Assembly (NCBI RefSeq): GCF_900108035.1
Contig: NZ_FNVS01000008.1
Coordinates: 62,001 to 126,000 of the forward strand
Source: Parabacteroides chinchillae
GTDB taxonomy: Bacteria; Bacteroidota; Bacteroidia; Bacteroidales; Tannerellaceae
DNA length: 64,000 nucleotides
Reading direction: 5' to 3'
How positions within the stretch are numbered: the stretch's first letter is position 1; each line of letters starts with the position of its first letter. Under the pieces are notes generated by a model that was not told where the DNA came from, ran no database searches, and saw nothing but the letters and a program-made list of their open reading frames with translations. The translations under genes and the position numbers were made by a program. Shown here piece after piece: positions 1 through 8,082 of this stretch.

Positions 1-1226
1 TTTTCGTTCAGGTCGCTGTTCGTTATGCGGATGAACTTCAGGGGTACGTCATAGTCTTTCAGTTCTTCTGCTTCGGAAGCAATAAAGAAAGGAAATGCAT
101 TCGGACGTTCTTTCCAGAAATGGGCATCTACCAACAGCTTGAAGTTGTCGGGCAGATTATCAGGATCCTCTTTGCCAATGTATATGTAGTCAGGTAAAGA
201 AGAATGATCAAATTCAAAATTCCCATCACTGCGGTCGGAAATGACAATAGGAGGGAAGTTCCCTCCTATGCCTTCTACGGCACGGGTTTTACGGCGGGTC
301 GCGGTTACCGGATCATAACCTGCGGATAAAGTGCCTACAATCGGTTTGTGCTCCCGGCGTTCCAATATATGTTCTACCAGTTTGCGGGCTACAGGTATCT
401 CTGCTTCCGGATCTTCACTTAATGACACCCGGATCGTGTCACCGATACCATCAGATAATAAAGCTCCTATACCAACGGCACTTTTTATACGTCCATCTTC
501 TCCGTCTCCGGCTTCCGTTACTCCTAAATGTAAAGGATAGGCCATGCCTTCCTGCTCCATCGTCCGTACTAATAAACGGACGGTCTTCACCATCACAACA
601 GTGTTGGATGCTTTAATTGATATAACTACATCCGGGAAATGTTCGTCTTTGCAAATACGAAGAAATTCCATGCATGAGGCTACCATGCCTTCGGGTGTAT
701 CGCCATAGCGGCTCATAATACGATCGGACAGCGAACCGTGATTTACGCCAATACGGATGGCGGTTCCGTGTTTCTTGCAAATGTTAAGGAAAGGAACAAA
801 GCGATCGCGGATTTTCTGTAATTCGGCTGCATATTCCTCGTCAGTGTATTCAAGATGACTGAAAGTTTTTACTTTGTCTACGTAATTGCCCGGGTTAATG
901 CGGACTTTTTCTACTTCTTCTGCAGCGGCATCGGCTGCTTTGGGATTGAAGTGTATATCAGCAACCAACGGAGTGGTGAAACCTTGTGCGTTTAATTGTT
1001 TACGGATTTCTCCCAGATTGCGTGCTTCCCGTTCTCCTTGTGCGGTAAAACGAATATATTCTGCACCCGCTTCAATCATTCGTATTGCTTGATTGACTGA
1101 TGCATCTGTGTCCATAGTAGATACATTTGCCATGGATTGGATGCGAATCGGATTTTTTCCTCCCATCGGAATGTTTCCGATATGAACAACAGACGATTTA
1201 CGCCGGGTATAATTAAAATAATCCAT
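1..1226 (-). CDS. ispG: 4-hydroxy-3-methylbut-2-enyl diphosphate synthase (partial, C-terminus off the window)
   Basis: This is the penultimate enzyme of the MEP isoprenoid pathway; it reductively converts MEcPP to HMBPP in the cytoplasm with a 4Fe-4S cluster. I read it from the minus strand, starting at the ATG at 1226 (MDYFNYTRRKSSVVHIGN). About 408 residues are visible. They include the TIM-barrel landmarks GGKNPIRIQSM, YIRFTAQGEREA and RIGVNHGSLSDRIM, followed by the start of the central insert typical of the long (about 600-residue) bacteroidotal and plant-type IspG. The cluster-binding cysteine domain would lie beyond position 1. It is the last visible gene of a minus-strand run rpoN, PAP2-like, gcvH, purE, ispG, but a 93-bp gap with an imperfect hairpin separates it from purE, so it may have its own promoter. 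Confidence 0.95.
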   Translation of the reverse strand, partial: MDYFNYTRRKSSVVHIGNIPMGGKNPIRIQSMANVSTMDTDASVNQAIRMIEAGAEYIRFTAQGEREARNLGEIRKQLNAQGFTTPLVADIHFNPKAADAAAEEVEKVRINPGNYVDKVKTFSHLEYTDEEYAAELQKIRDRFVPFLNICKKHGTAIRIGVNHGSLSDRIMSRYGDTPEGMVASCMEFLRICKDEHFPDVVISIKASNTVVMVKTVRLLVRTMEQEGMAYPLHLGVTEAGDGEDGRIKSAVGIGALLSDGIGDTIRVSLSEDPEAEIPVARKLVEHILERREHKPIVGTLSAGYDPVTATRRKTRAVEGIGGNFPPIVISDRSDGNFEFDHSSLPDYIYIGKEDPDNLPDNFKLLVDAHFWKERPNAFPFFIASEAEELKDYDVPLKFIRITNSDLNE

Positions 1227-1321
1227 AATTCAGTTGACAATTCAGTTGACAGGGGATAGTTGGCAGGTGACAGGTGCGCAAACGGTATTTGTGTTTACCT
1301 GTCACTAGCCAAGAGTCAACT
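1227..1321. repeat. Tandem 12-mer plus imperfect inverted repeat between ispG and purE
   Basis: The 12-mer AATTCAGTTGAC occurs twice head-to-tail (1227-1238 and 1239-1250). It is followed by an imperfect inverted repeat in which 1259-1275 (TTGGC..GTGACAGGT) pairs with 1297-1312 (ACCTGTCAC..GCCAA), with a 2-base mismatch and a loop of about 21 bases. A further GTCAACT at 1315-1321 can pair with AGTTGAC upstream. It may be a weak terminator or processing site after purE. It shares the GTTGACA/TGTCAAC words with the array at 4521 but does not show its 22-bp period. Confidence 0.6.
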
Positions 1322-1826
1322 AATTAGTTTTGTATTTAAAGGAAACCTGAGCTAATTCTTCATTTGCTTTCACGATTTTCTTTTTCAAATCTTCTTTGTA
1401 TGCAACAAGCTTTTCCTGGAGTTGTTCATCTCCTACGGCAAGCATTTGTACTGCAAGGATACCGGCGTTAAGTGCTCCGTTAATTCCTACGGTTGCAACA
1501 GGGATTCCCGGAGGCATCTGTACGATAGCCAATAGGGCATCCATACCGTCTAACGAAGAGTTGATAGGTACACCGATAACCGGCAATGTCGTCATGGATG
1601 CTATCACGCCGCATAAATGGGCTGCCATGCCGGCTGCTGCGATAATCACTTTAATGCCGCGACTTTTGGCTCCTTTGGCAAAAGCCTCCACTTCTGCCGG
1701 AGTACGGTGGGCAGACAGTGCATGCATTTCGAATGGGATTTCCATTTCGTCAAGCAACTTGGCTGCTTTTTCCATAACGGGCAGGTCTGATGTGCTGCCC
1801 ATTATTATACTTACAACAGGTGTCAT
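1320..1826 (-). CDS. purE: N5-carboxyaminoimidazole ribonucleotide mutase
   Basis: PurE rearranges N5-CAIR to CAIR in de novo purine synthesis; it is a cytoplasmic octamer. At 168 residues it has the usual length. Class I motifs are present: GSTSDLPVMEKA near the N-terminus, the SAHRTP loop, AGMAAHLCGVIAS, and the LLAIVQMPPGIPVATVGI stretch that is diagnostic of the bacterial mutase rather than the animal-type AIR carboxylase. It starts 6 bp after the gcvH stop on the same strand, so the two are co-transcribed. No purK lies next to it here. Confidence 0.96.
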   Translation of the reverse strand: MTPVVSIIMGSTSDLPVMEKAAKLLDEMEIPFEMHALSAHRTPAEVEAFAKGAKSRGIKVIIAAAGMAAHLCGVIASMTTLPVIGVPINSSLDGMDALLAIVQMPPGIPVATVGINGALNAGILAVQMLAVGDEQLQEKLVAYKEDLKKKIVKANEELAQVSFKYKTN

Positions 1827-1832
1827 ATTCTC

Positions 1833-2213
1833 TTATTTTGCAATCAATTGTTCATAATCTGCCGCAGACAACAGTTCATTCACTTCTGATTTGTCTTTCA
1901 GAGAGATTTTGATCAACCAACCTTTACCGTAAGCATCTTCGTTAACCAATTCCGGTTTGTCTTCCAGTTCAGCATTAATTTCCAATACTTCGCCGCTAAC
2001 AGGCATAAACAGGTCCGATACGGTTTTAACAGCTTCGATTGTTCCGAACACTTCTTCTTTAGCAACTTCTTCGCCTTCCGTAGTGATGTCTACATATACG
2101 ATTTCGCCCAATTCGCCTTGTGCGTAATCTGTGATACCAACATAAGCAACGTCGCCTTCTACACGAATCCATTCATGGTCTTTTGTGTACTTTAAATCTG
2201 CAGGAAAATTCAT
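1833..2213 (-). CDS. gcvH: Glycine cleavage system H protein
   Basis: This is the lipoyl carrier of the glycine cleavage complex; it shuttles the aminomethyl group between the P, T and L proteins. At 126 residues it has standard length. The lipoyl-attachment lysine is K63 in the segment [18 protein letters not shown], and the N-terminal [14 protein letters not shown] is typical. It sits between the PAP2-like gene (16 bp upstream) and purE (6 bp downstream). None of the gcvP, gcvT or lpd partners is in the window. Glycine cleavage yields one-carbon units used by purine synthesis, which fits the purE neighbour. Confidence 0.96.
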   Translation of the reverse strand: MNFPADLKYTKDHEWIRVEGDVAYVGITDYAQGELGEIVYVDITTEGEEVAKEEVFGTIEAVKTVSDLFMPVSGEVLEINAELEDKPELVNEDAYGKGWLIKISLKDKSEVNELLSAADYEQLIAK

Positions 2214-2229
2214 AATTTTAGTGTTTTTA

Positions 2230-2850
2230 TTAGATGAATAAATAGATATAACTTAATAACGAGGCTACAAATGTACATATAAATCCCAGACAAAAGCCTG
2301 CATATACCTGCATAGGTGTATGTCTTTGTAAAAAGATACGTGATGTACCTACCAAACCGGCTATCAGCAATATGGCAATGAAAGCCCAGAAAGGATTTAT
2401 CATGTGTATGCGTGCAACTCCCATAATACCACCCAACAATCCGCCTACGCCAATGGCATGCGCACTTATTTTCCAGAAAAAATTAATGCTCAAGGCTATT
2501 ACCAGTGAGACACAGACGCCTATCAGAAGCGCCAGGATCCAGAATGGCATCATCATCTTATAGAGGAAGAAGGTGCAGACCATAATGGAAGTTATGAAAA
2601 TAAGGTAAGGAACAATGCGTTCTTTGCGGTCGGAAAGTTCCAGGTCGACAGCTGCTCCGTTTTTTACCATCAGCCAAATAAACACACCGGGTATAATTGC
2701 CGTAGAAACAAATGTACCTCCTAAAATCGTTAGCTTTACAGGGAGCGGGTATATGGCAAGGTAGGTGTAGGTAAGAGCCAATATGATCCCATAGGTCACC
2801 ATAAGCAACGGATGGAATAGGATGGATGTTATATTAGCAAATAATCTCAT
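2230..2850 (-). CDS. PAP2-superfamily-like integral membrane protein
   Basis: A 206-residue protein with about six hydrophobic segments and an acid-phosphatase/PAP2-like layout. The three PAP2 signature regions can be traced but are degenerate. [10 protein letters not shown] replaces the KX6RP motif, KISAHAIG replaces PSGH (the histidine is kept), and [16 protein letters not shown] replaces SRX5HX3D, with the final Asp changed to Gln. A lipid-phosphatase fold is therefore likely, but catalytic competence is doubtful. It lies 12 bp downstream of rpoN and 16 bp upstream of gcvH in the same operon. Substrate unknown. Confidence 0.75.
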   Translation of the reverse strand: MRLFANITSILFHPLLMVTYGIILALTYTYLAIYPLPVKLTILGGTFVSTAIIPGVFIWLMVKNGAAVDLELSDRKERIVPYLIFITSIMVCTFFLYKMMMPFWILALLIGVCVSLVIALSINFFWKISAHAIGVGGLLGGIMGVARIHMINPFWAFIAILLIAGLVGTSRIFLQRHTPMQVYAGFCLGFICTFVASLLSYIYLFI

Positions 2851-2862
2851 GTTGTTTATTTA

Positions 2863-4317
2863 TTAAATTTCTTTTCTGAGCCGGGCTACCGGTATATCCA
2901 GTTGTTCCCGGTATTTTGCAATTGTCCGGCGGGCTATTACATAGCCTTTTTCTTTCAGGATAGTGGCTAGTTCTTCGTCTGTCAGGGGCTTGCGTTTATC
3001 TTCGTTCTCAATATGTTCTTTCATGATCTTTTTTACCTCGCGGGTGGATATTTCTTCGCCACTGTCGGTTTGCATCGATTCGGAGAAGAAATATTTAAGC
3101 GGGTAAATGCCGAAGTTTGTTTGTACATATTTACTGTTGCTTACCCGCGAAATCGTGGAAATGTCATATCCGGCACGTTCTGCCACATCTTTCAGTATCA
3201 TCGGACGAAGGGATGTTTCGTCTCCTGTCAGGAAAAAGTCGCGTTGTAACAGAATGATCGCTTCCATTGTGCGTTGTAAAGTTTCCTGACGTTGCTTAAT
3301 GGCGTCAATAAACCATTGGGCGGAATCCAGTTTTTGTTTTACGAACTGTACGGCGTCGCGCATTTTAGCCGTTTGGTTTGCTTTGTTTCCTGCATAATCC
3401 TGAAACATTTCGGCATATTCGCGATTAATTCTTAAATCGGGAATATCGCGGTTATTCATGCTTAAGGTCAGCTCGCCATTGTTTGCTTCCACCAGAAAAT
3501 CGGGTATGATCTGGCTCATGGCCACTTCCATAGACCCCCCCCAACTGCTTCCCGGTTTAGGATTCAGCATGGTTATTTCGTGAATTGCATTCTTAAGTGT
3601 GTTTTCGTCGATATCCAGTCCGCGTAGAATCTTATCGTAATGCTTGCGGATAAACTCTTCGAAGTATTCGGTCAGAATGTGTATTGCTAATGAATTGACA
3701 GGCGTTTGTTCGCGTTTGTCCAATTGGATCAGTAGGCATTCCTGCAGGTTACGGGCGCCTACTCCTGCGGGTTCAAAATCCTGAATGATGGAAAGAACCA
3801 TTCCTATTTCGCCTTCATCCACTTCTTGTCCTGCCTGAAAAACCAAATCGTCGGCAATAGCAGACAGATCGCGTCGCAAATATCCGTCGTCGTCAATATT
3901 ACCTATAATATATTCTGCAATTTTCAGTTGTTTTTCCGTTAAGTCACGTAGTCCGAGCTGTTGCAGTAAAAATTCGTTTAATGACTGGCTTGCCGAAAAA
4001 GGAACATCTTCTTTTTTTTCTATCCTGTCACTCATTTCGCGGAGCTTGTAGTCCGGTATATCATCTTCGCTCAGATAATCGCCAAGAGAAATATCCGTGT
4101 CTGTTTCTACCGGCATTATGTCTTCGGCGTTATCTTCTTCAGTCCGTTCAAAGTCGTCTAAAGGCTCGCGTCCTTCTTCCAGTGCCGGATTATCTTCCAG
4201 CTCATGCTTCACTCGCTCTTCCAGTTCAATGGCTGGAAGTTCCAGAAGCCTGATCAACTGTATTTGTTGAGGAGAAAGCTTTTGTTGTAACTTTTGTTGT
4301 AACTGTTGCTTCAACAT
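2863..4317 (-). CDS. rpoN: RNA polymerase sigma-54 factor
   Basis: Alternative sigma factor that recognises GG/GC (-24/-12) promoters and needs AAA+ activators. It has 484 residues. Region I is glutamine-rich (residues 1-50, MLKQQLQQKLQQKLSPQQIQ) and is followed by an acidic region II, the core-binding domain, an HTH around 375-420, and a perfect RpoN box ARRTIAKYRE at 462-471. No bacterial enhancer-binding activator is seen in the window. A run of eight G on the coding strand (3535-3542, encoding Trp-Gly-Gly) is a potential slippage site. A TAnnTTTG promoter lies 60 bp upstream. It appears to be the first gene of the rpoN-PAP2-gcvH-purE operon. Confidence 0.97.
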   Translation of the reverse strand: MLKQQLQQKLQQKLSPQQIQLIRLLELPAIELEERVKHELEDNPALEEGREPLDDFERTEEDNAEDIMPVETDTDISLGDYLSEDDIPDYKLREMSDRIEKKEDVPFSASQSLNEFLLQQLGLRDLTEKQLKIAEYIIGNIDDDGYLRRDLSAIADDLVFQAGQEVDEGEIGMVLSIIQDFEPAGVGARNLQECLLIQLDKREQTPVNSLAIHILTEYFEEFIRKHYDKILRGLDIDENTLKNAIHEITMLNPKPGSSWGGSMEVAMSQIIPDFLVEANNGELTLSMNNRDIPDLRINREYAEMFQDYAGNKANQTAKMRDAVQFVKQKLDSAQWFIDAIKQRQETLQRTMEAIILLQRDFFLTGDETSLRPMILKDVAERAGYDISTISRVSNSKYVQTNFGIYPLKYFFSESMQTDSGEEISTREVKKIMKEHIENEDKRKPLTDEELATILKEKGYVIARRTIAKYREQLDIPVARLRKEI

Positions 4318-4520
4318 AAATCTATAAATGCTAAATGTACGAAAATTATCCGCCCATATATATTACTTAGAACATGCAAATATAAGTTTTTACTGCAAGA
4401 TTCGTGAACTCTTTTATAAAATTAAGACAGCGCATGCTTGTCGGTTGGAACTGATGGCAATTGAAACCGGGCAGAGGCCATTCGATAACCCTGTATTTAT
4501 AATGTTTTTCTTGATGAAAA
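4318..4520. other. Non-coding stretch upstream of rpoN
   Basis: Apart from the rpoN -7 element, I see nothing coding here. Short ORFs on both strands have no recognisable protein character or ribosome-binding context. Confidence 0.5.
4377..4384 (-). promoter_or_regulatory. Bacteroidota -7 promoter element for rpoN
   Basis: TATATTTG read on the minus strand matches TAnnTTTG and sits 60 bp upstream of the rpoN start, giving a leader of about 50 nt. No clear -33 element was found. Confidence 0.5.
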
Positions 4521-4612
4521 AGTAAGTTGACAATTATCGGCCAAGCGGCCGACAATTGTCAACCGCTTGGCTGACAGTTGTCGACCGTATGGTTGACGAC
4601 TGTCAACTTACT
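4521..4612. repeat. 22-bp-period palindromic array (array A)
   Basis: Four 18-bp semi-palindromes, consensus GGYTGACARYTGTCRACC, lie at 4525-4542, 4547-4564, 4569-4586 and 4591-4608. They are separated by 4-bp spacers AAGC, GCTT and GTAT, so the period is exactly 22 bp. The whole array is bounded by a perfect 12-bp inverted repeat, AGTAAGTTGACA (4521-4532) and TGTCAACTTACT (4601-4612). An inner hairpin pairs 4540-4548 with 4563-4571. It lies in the divergent gap between rpoN and the kinase-like gene. It is not followed by a T-run. Function unknown. Confidence 0.85.
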
Positions 4613-4675
4613 ATCTGTTTAGCATCTTTTTTTCATTTTTCCGCTTCGAAAGAGCGCATTGTCTGCAGAACTGTG

Positions 4676-4683
4676 TATATTTG
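4676..4683 (+). promoter_or_regulatory. -7 promoter element for the kinase-like gene
   Basis: TATATTTG lies 21 bp before the ATG at 4705 and immediately downstream of array A, so the array covers the region where upstream promoter contacts would fall. Confidence 0.5.
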
Positions 4684-4704
4684 CTTTAAATTAAATTTGC
4701 AATT

Positions 4705-6252
4705 ATGAAGATCTCTTATTTTATTATTGCTTTTATATTTTGTTTTTGTACAAATATTCAGGCTCAGGAAAACTTAGGAAACGAATTTATGAAACAAGCT
4801 CAAACCAGTTTTGAGCAGAAAGATTATACAAAGGCGCGTTACCTTTATATCCGTGCTTATAATTCATTTGCAAACCAGGGAAAATATGCACAGGCGGTTG
4901 AATGCGGAACAAAAGGTGCTTTTCTCTATTACCGTGAGAATTATTATAAGGAAGCTTTTGAACTTTGCCGGCAAATGACGCAATTATTGCAGACAGAGGA
5001 ACAAAAATCGCAAAATGTATTTTATGATGAGCGTTTCCAGATCACTAAAGAACGGTTGCAAATGTATATGAAGCTTAAGAATGCGGCTCAGGCCGAACTT
5101 CAGCTTGCCGAACTGAATAATTTAGCGAACCAGTCCAAAAGCAGCAAGCTTGCCGAAGACTTGTTGTATACCAAAGCGAGTTACTATTATGCCTTAGGGA
5201 AAAATGAACAGGGAGATGCGGCATTCCAAAAACTTATCAGCCAATACAGGGAAAAGAAAGAATACGATAAGGTGAGCGATTGCTACAGAAGCCTGATTAA
5301 TATAGCTTTGAATTCCAACGATGCTCCGTTGATGAAGCGAACCTACGAGAAGTATATCGTTTGGACGGATTCGGTAAAAGCCTTCAATGCGCAGGATAAG
5401 TTGGGCGCATTGCAGATGAAATATGATGAGAGCCTGAAAACAATACAGGAAAAAGATAGCCAGTTGTCGGGTAAACAATATATGATAGTTGGCCTTACTA
5501 CATTTGTTGTAATATTGATTGCAGCACTGTTGTTATTGATATTTATATTGTTGCGTTATTTGATACTCACTAAAAAACTGAAGAATATTATTAAGATAAA
5601 TAATGAGCATAACGAACAACAGACTAAGTTTATACAAAGTATCTCCGAACAAATGGCTCCAACGTTGGATATGCTTGGCGTTTGTGTTGGCGAATTGCCG
5701 GCAACAGTGTCGCAACAAGCCGTATCTATAAAATCCCGTGTAGATGCTTTGAGGCAATTCGGGTTGAACATTCAGGAACTTTCTTCGCTGGAAGGTTCTT
5801 TAATGGAACCGTACGAAGTACAGTCCTTCAATGTAGGAAACTTCTGTAAGAAGACAATGGATAAGATCGTTGACGACGTTCAGCCGGAAGTGGAGACGGT
5901 AGTGGATGCTCCTGCTTTGGAAGTAAAAACAAACGCTGTACAATTAGAGCGTATCTTGTTGCACTTATTGAGGAATGCTGCAATCAATACTTCTTCGGGT
6001 AAAATTACACTAGAGTTTAAAAGAAAAGGCGCTCATCTCTGTAACTTTATAGTGACAGACAGCGGAACAGGTATTCCTGCAGAGCGTAGGGAAAGCATAT
6101 TCAGGCCGTTTATGGAAGCAAAGGATTTGGCAGATGGTGATGGATTGGGCTTGCCTATATGTGCTTTGGTTGCTAATAAACTGAATGGAAACCTGTCTCT
6201 TGATATGGATTATAAAAGAGGATGCCGGTTCGTTTTGTCATTGCAGATTTAA
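4705..6252 (+). CDS. TPR-containing membrane histidine-kinase-like protein lacking the phospho-acceptor His
   Basis: 515 residues. A signal peptide (1 to about 21) precedes an alpha-helical TPR-like sensor region (about 25-230). A coiled stretch and a single strong transmembrane helix (about 258-288) follow, then the kinase-like half. The HATPase domain is well preserved: the N box is LLHLLRNAAIN, the G1 box is DSGTGIPAERR, and the G2 box is DGLGLPIC. The HisKA-like helix reads FIQSISEQMAPTLDML; aligned with the usual FxxxISHELRTPL, residue 315 is Glu where His is expected. It may be a pseudokinase, or it may signal through a partner. No response regulator is adjacent. It ends at a bidirectional terminator shared with the convergent kinase gene. 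Confidence 0.8.
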   Translation: MKISYFIIAFIFCFCTNIQAQENLGNEFMKQAQTSFEQKDYTKARYLYIRAYNSFANQGKYAQAVECGTKGAFLYYRENYYKEAFELCRQMTQLLQTEEQKSQNVFYDERFQITKERLQMYMKLKNAAQAELQLAELNNLANQSKSSKLAEDLLYTKASYYYALGKNEQGDAAFQKLISQYREKKEYDKVSDCYRSLINIALNSNDAPLMKRTYEKYIVWTDSVKAFNAQDKLGALQMKYDESLKTIQEKDSQLSGKQYMIVGLTTFVVILIAALLLLIFILLRYLILTKKLKNIIKINNEHNEQQTKFIQSISEQMAPTLDMLGVCVGELPATVSQQAVSIKSRVDALRQFGLNIQELSSLEGSLMEPYEVQSFNVGNFCKKTMDKIVDDVQPEVETVVDAPALEVKTNAVQLERILLHLLRNAAINTSSGKITLEFKRKGAHLCNFIVTDSGTGIPAERRESIFRPFMEAKDLADGDGLGLPICALVANKLNGNLSLDMDYKRGCRFVLSLQI

Positions 6253-6272
6253 AATAAAATAGATATTGGCAG

Positions 6273-6328
6273 AAAGGAGTTGTATCATCCGTGTTCCATG
6301 AATACGAATTTGATACAGCTCCTTTTTT
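6273..6328. terminator. Bidirectional intrinsic terminator
   Basis: AAGGAGTTGTATCA (6274-6287) pairs with TGATACAGCTCCTT (6311-6324), with one G-U pair. It is flanked by T-rich sequence on the plus side (CTTTTTTG) and lies between two convergent genes. Confidence 0.75.
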
Positions 6329-6332
6329 GTTA

Positions 6333-8000
6333 TTAATACCTGAAACTTCCTCCGCCTAAAAATTCTCTCAATAAAGAGGTTCCGGGTAATTCTTCATCCG
6401 GTATGTAATTAAAGTATCTCAAGAAGCGAAGCAATCTATAGGCTTCCGCATTTGTGCGGTCGCTCTCTTTGACTTCCGATAAAATCGGTTCGGCAAAGCG
6501 GCGGAGTGCAGCCAGTTCGTATAGCATGGCACTATTAAACATGGCGTCTGCATTTTCCTGGTAAGGGAATATCCATTTGTCTTCTCCGCGGCGTACGCTG
6601 GGCCATCTCGAAATGGTTTCTTGTGCCGAGTAACCACGGAAACGATAGTCGCGGATGATACGGCGAAGCAACCGGTTGTCTGTTGTCGGTATCCAGTTAT
6701 GATTATCTAAAGAAATAGACGTCAAGACGGAAACATACACACGATATTTGTATTTGTCGTCTATAAACGCCGTAAGTTCCGGATTCAAAGCGTGGATGCC
6801 TTCGATAACAAGTATGGAATTGTCATGCAGTTTCAATTTTTTCCCTTTATAAATACGTGAACCGGTTTCGAAGTTAAAGCTGGGTAGTTCTATCTCTTCG
6901 CCGGCCAGCAGCTTCTTAAGATCACTGTTGAAATAAGGCAAATCGAGCGCGTAAAGCGACTCAAAGTCGTAATCGCCCGTTTCGTCTTTAGGTGTATCTT
7001 CCCGGTTCAGGAAATAATCGTCTAAAGAAATACCTACCGGATGCAGCAGGTTGGTGGTAAGTTGTACTTCCAGCCGTTTGCAGAAAGTTGTCTTTCCTGA
7101 CGATGACGGGCCTGAAATCAGAACCAGACGTACACCGTCTTTATAACGGTGGGCAATTTCTTCGGCTATCTTTGCCACCTGCTTTTCTTGCATGGCTTCG
7201 GAAACAAGTATGATTTCGCGTGAAAGTCCCTTTTCAATGGCCAGGTTCAGGTCGCCTACATTGTTTAAACCCACAGTACGTTGTAAAGTAAGATGTTCTT
7301 TGTATGCTTCGAACATTTTGTCCTGAGGGATGACAGGTTCCAGTTCCAGGGGATTGCTCCGCTTGGGGATGCGGAGTAAAACACCGTCGGCATAAGGAAC
7401 AATGTCAAACAGGTTTATATAACCCGTAGATGGAGTCAGACAACCATAAAAGAAATTTATATATCCGTCTAATTCGTAATATGAAGTGTACGACATTCCG
7501 GTTGTTTCTATTAAACGTGCCTTGTCATTCATTCCCCGTTCGCGGAACAATACGGCGGCATCTACGGTACGTACGGTTTTAAGATGGAAAGGAAGGTCGG
7601 CGTCGATAATTTCACGCATCCGTTTCTTTATTTTGTTTATCGTCTCCTGATCTATATCCTTGCCGTTGTGAATAACGCAGTAATAACCTTTGGAAATAGG
7701 ATGTTCCAGATTTAACGTGGCACAAGGAAGAACATCGTTTACTGCTTTTGAAAAAATATGGCATAAGGAACGTACATAAGTACGCAATCCGGAAAGCTCC
7801 GTATAATCGACATATTCAATGTCTTTTGGCCTCCAGCATTTGAAATTCAATCCTTCTGTCCGGTTGTTGACTTGTGCGTTCATCGGACGATAATGAAGCG
7901 GAGCAGCAACGGCTGCATATATATCAAGTAGTGAAGATCCGACGGGAACTTCTTTGTAAACATTGTTATTTTTACAATAAATTGTAATTGTTTCAGACAT
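6333..8000 (-). CDS. Nucleoside (uridine-like) kinase fused to TGS and ThrRS-type editing-like domains
   Basis: 555 residues with an unusual fusion. The N-terminal 70 residues resemble a TGS domain (ITIYCKNNNVYKEVPVGS). Residues about 70-260 resemble the second additional domain of threonyl/alanyl-tRNA synthetases. Residues about 290-490 are a uridine kinase/phosphoribulokinase P-loop domain with Walker A GPSSSGKTT (297-305). ISLDDYFLNR and FNFETGSRIYKGKKL are typical of uridine kinase. This architecture occurs as an annotated nucleoside kinase in Bacteroidota and some other phyla; its true substrate is uncertain. It is transcribed divergently from the Na/Pi cotransporter gene. Confidence 0.85.
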   Translation of the reverse strand: MSETITIYCKNNNVYKEVPVGSSLLDIYAAVAAPLHYRPMNAQVNNRTEGLNFKCWRPKDIEYVDYTELSGLRTYVRSLCHIFSKAVNDVLPCATLNLEHPISKGYYCVIHNGKDIDQETINKIKKRMREIIDADLPFHLKTVRTVDAAVLFRERGMNDKARLIETTGMSYTSYYELDGYINFFYGCLTPSTGYINLFDIVPYADGVLLRIPKRSNPLELEPVIPQDKMFEAYKEHLTLQRTVGLNNVGDLNLAIEKGLSREIILVSEAMQEKQVAKIAEEIAHRYKDGVRLVLISGPSSSGKTTFCKRLEVQLTTNLLHPVGISLDDYFLNREDTPKDETGDYDFESLYALDLPYFNSDLKKLLAGEEIELPSFNFETGSRIYKGKKLKLHDNSILVIEGIHALNPELTAFIDDKYKYRVYVSVLTSISLDNHNWIPTTDNRLLRRIIRDYRFRGYSAQETISRWPSVRRGEDKWIFPYQENADAMFNSAMLYELAALRRFAEPILSEVKESDRTNAEAYRLLRFLRYFNYIPDEELPGTSLLREFLGGGSFRY

Positions 8001-8020
8001 TGTATCTCAGTTATTATTTA

Positions 8021-8028
8021 TAATTTTG
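8021..8028 (+). promoter_or_regulatory. -7 promoter element for the Na/Pi cotransporter
   Basis: TAATTTTG fits TAnnTTTG, 54 bp before the ATG at 8083. A near-match in the opposite direction (TAACTTTA, minus strand, 8034-8041) could serve the divergent kinase gene. Confidence 0.4.
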
Positions 8029-8082
8029 TCCCCTAAAGTTAGGAATATTAATCGGATATACATCCACTTAAACAAATTTTAA

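Noticed and set aside
1396-1857. 153-codon plus-strand ORF
   Set aside because: Antisense to purE and gcvH, whose proteins are unmistakable.
4328-4555. Small ORFs on both strands upstream of rpoN
   Set aside because: They cross the rpoN promoter element or array A and lack ribosome-binding sites or conserved character.
4521-4612. CRISPR array
   Set aside because: Units are 18-bp palindromes with 4-bp spacers; there are no unique spacers of about 30 bp and no cas genes. The same applies to the arrays at 23605, 52416 and 58944.
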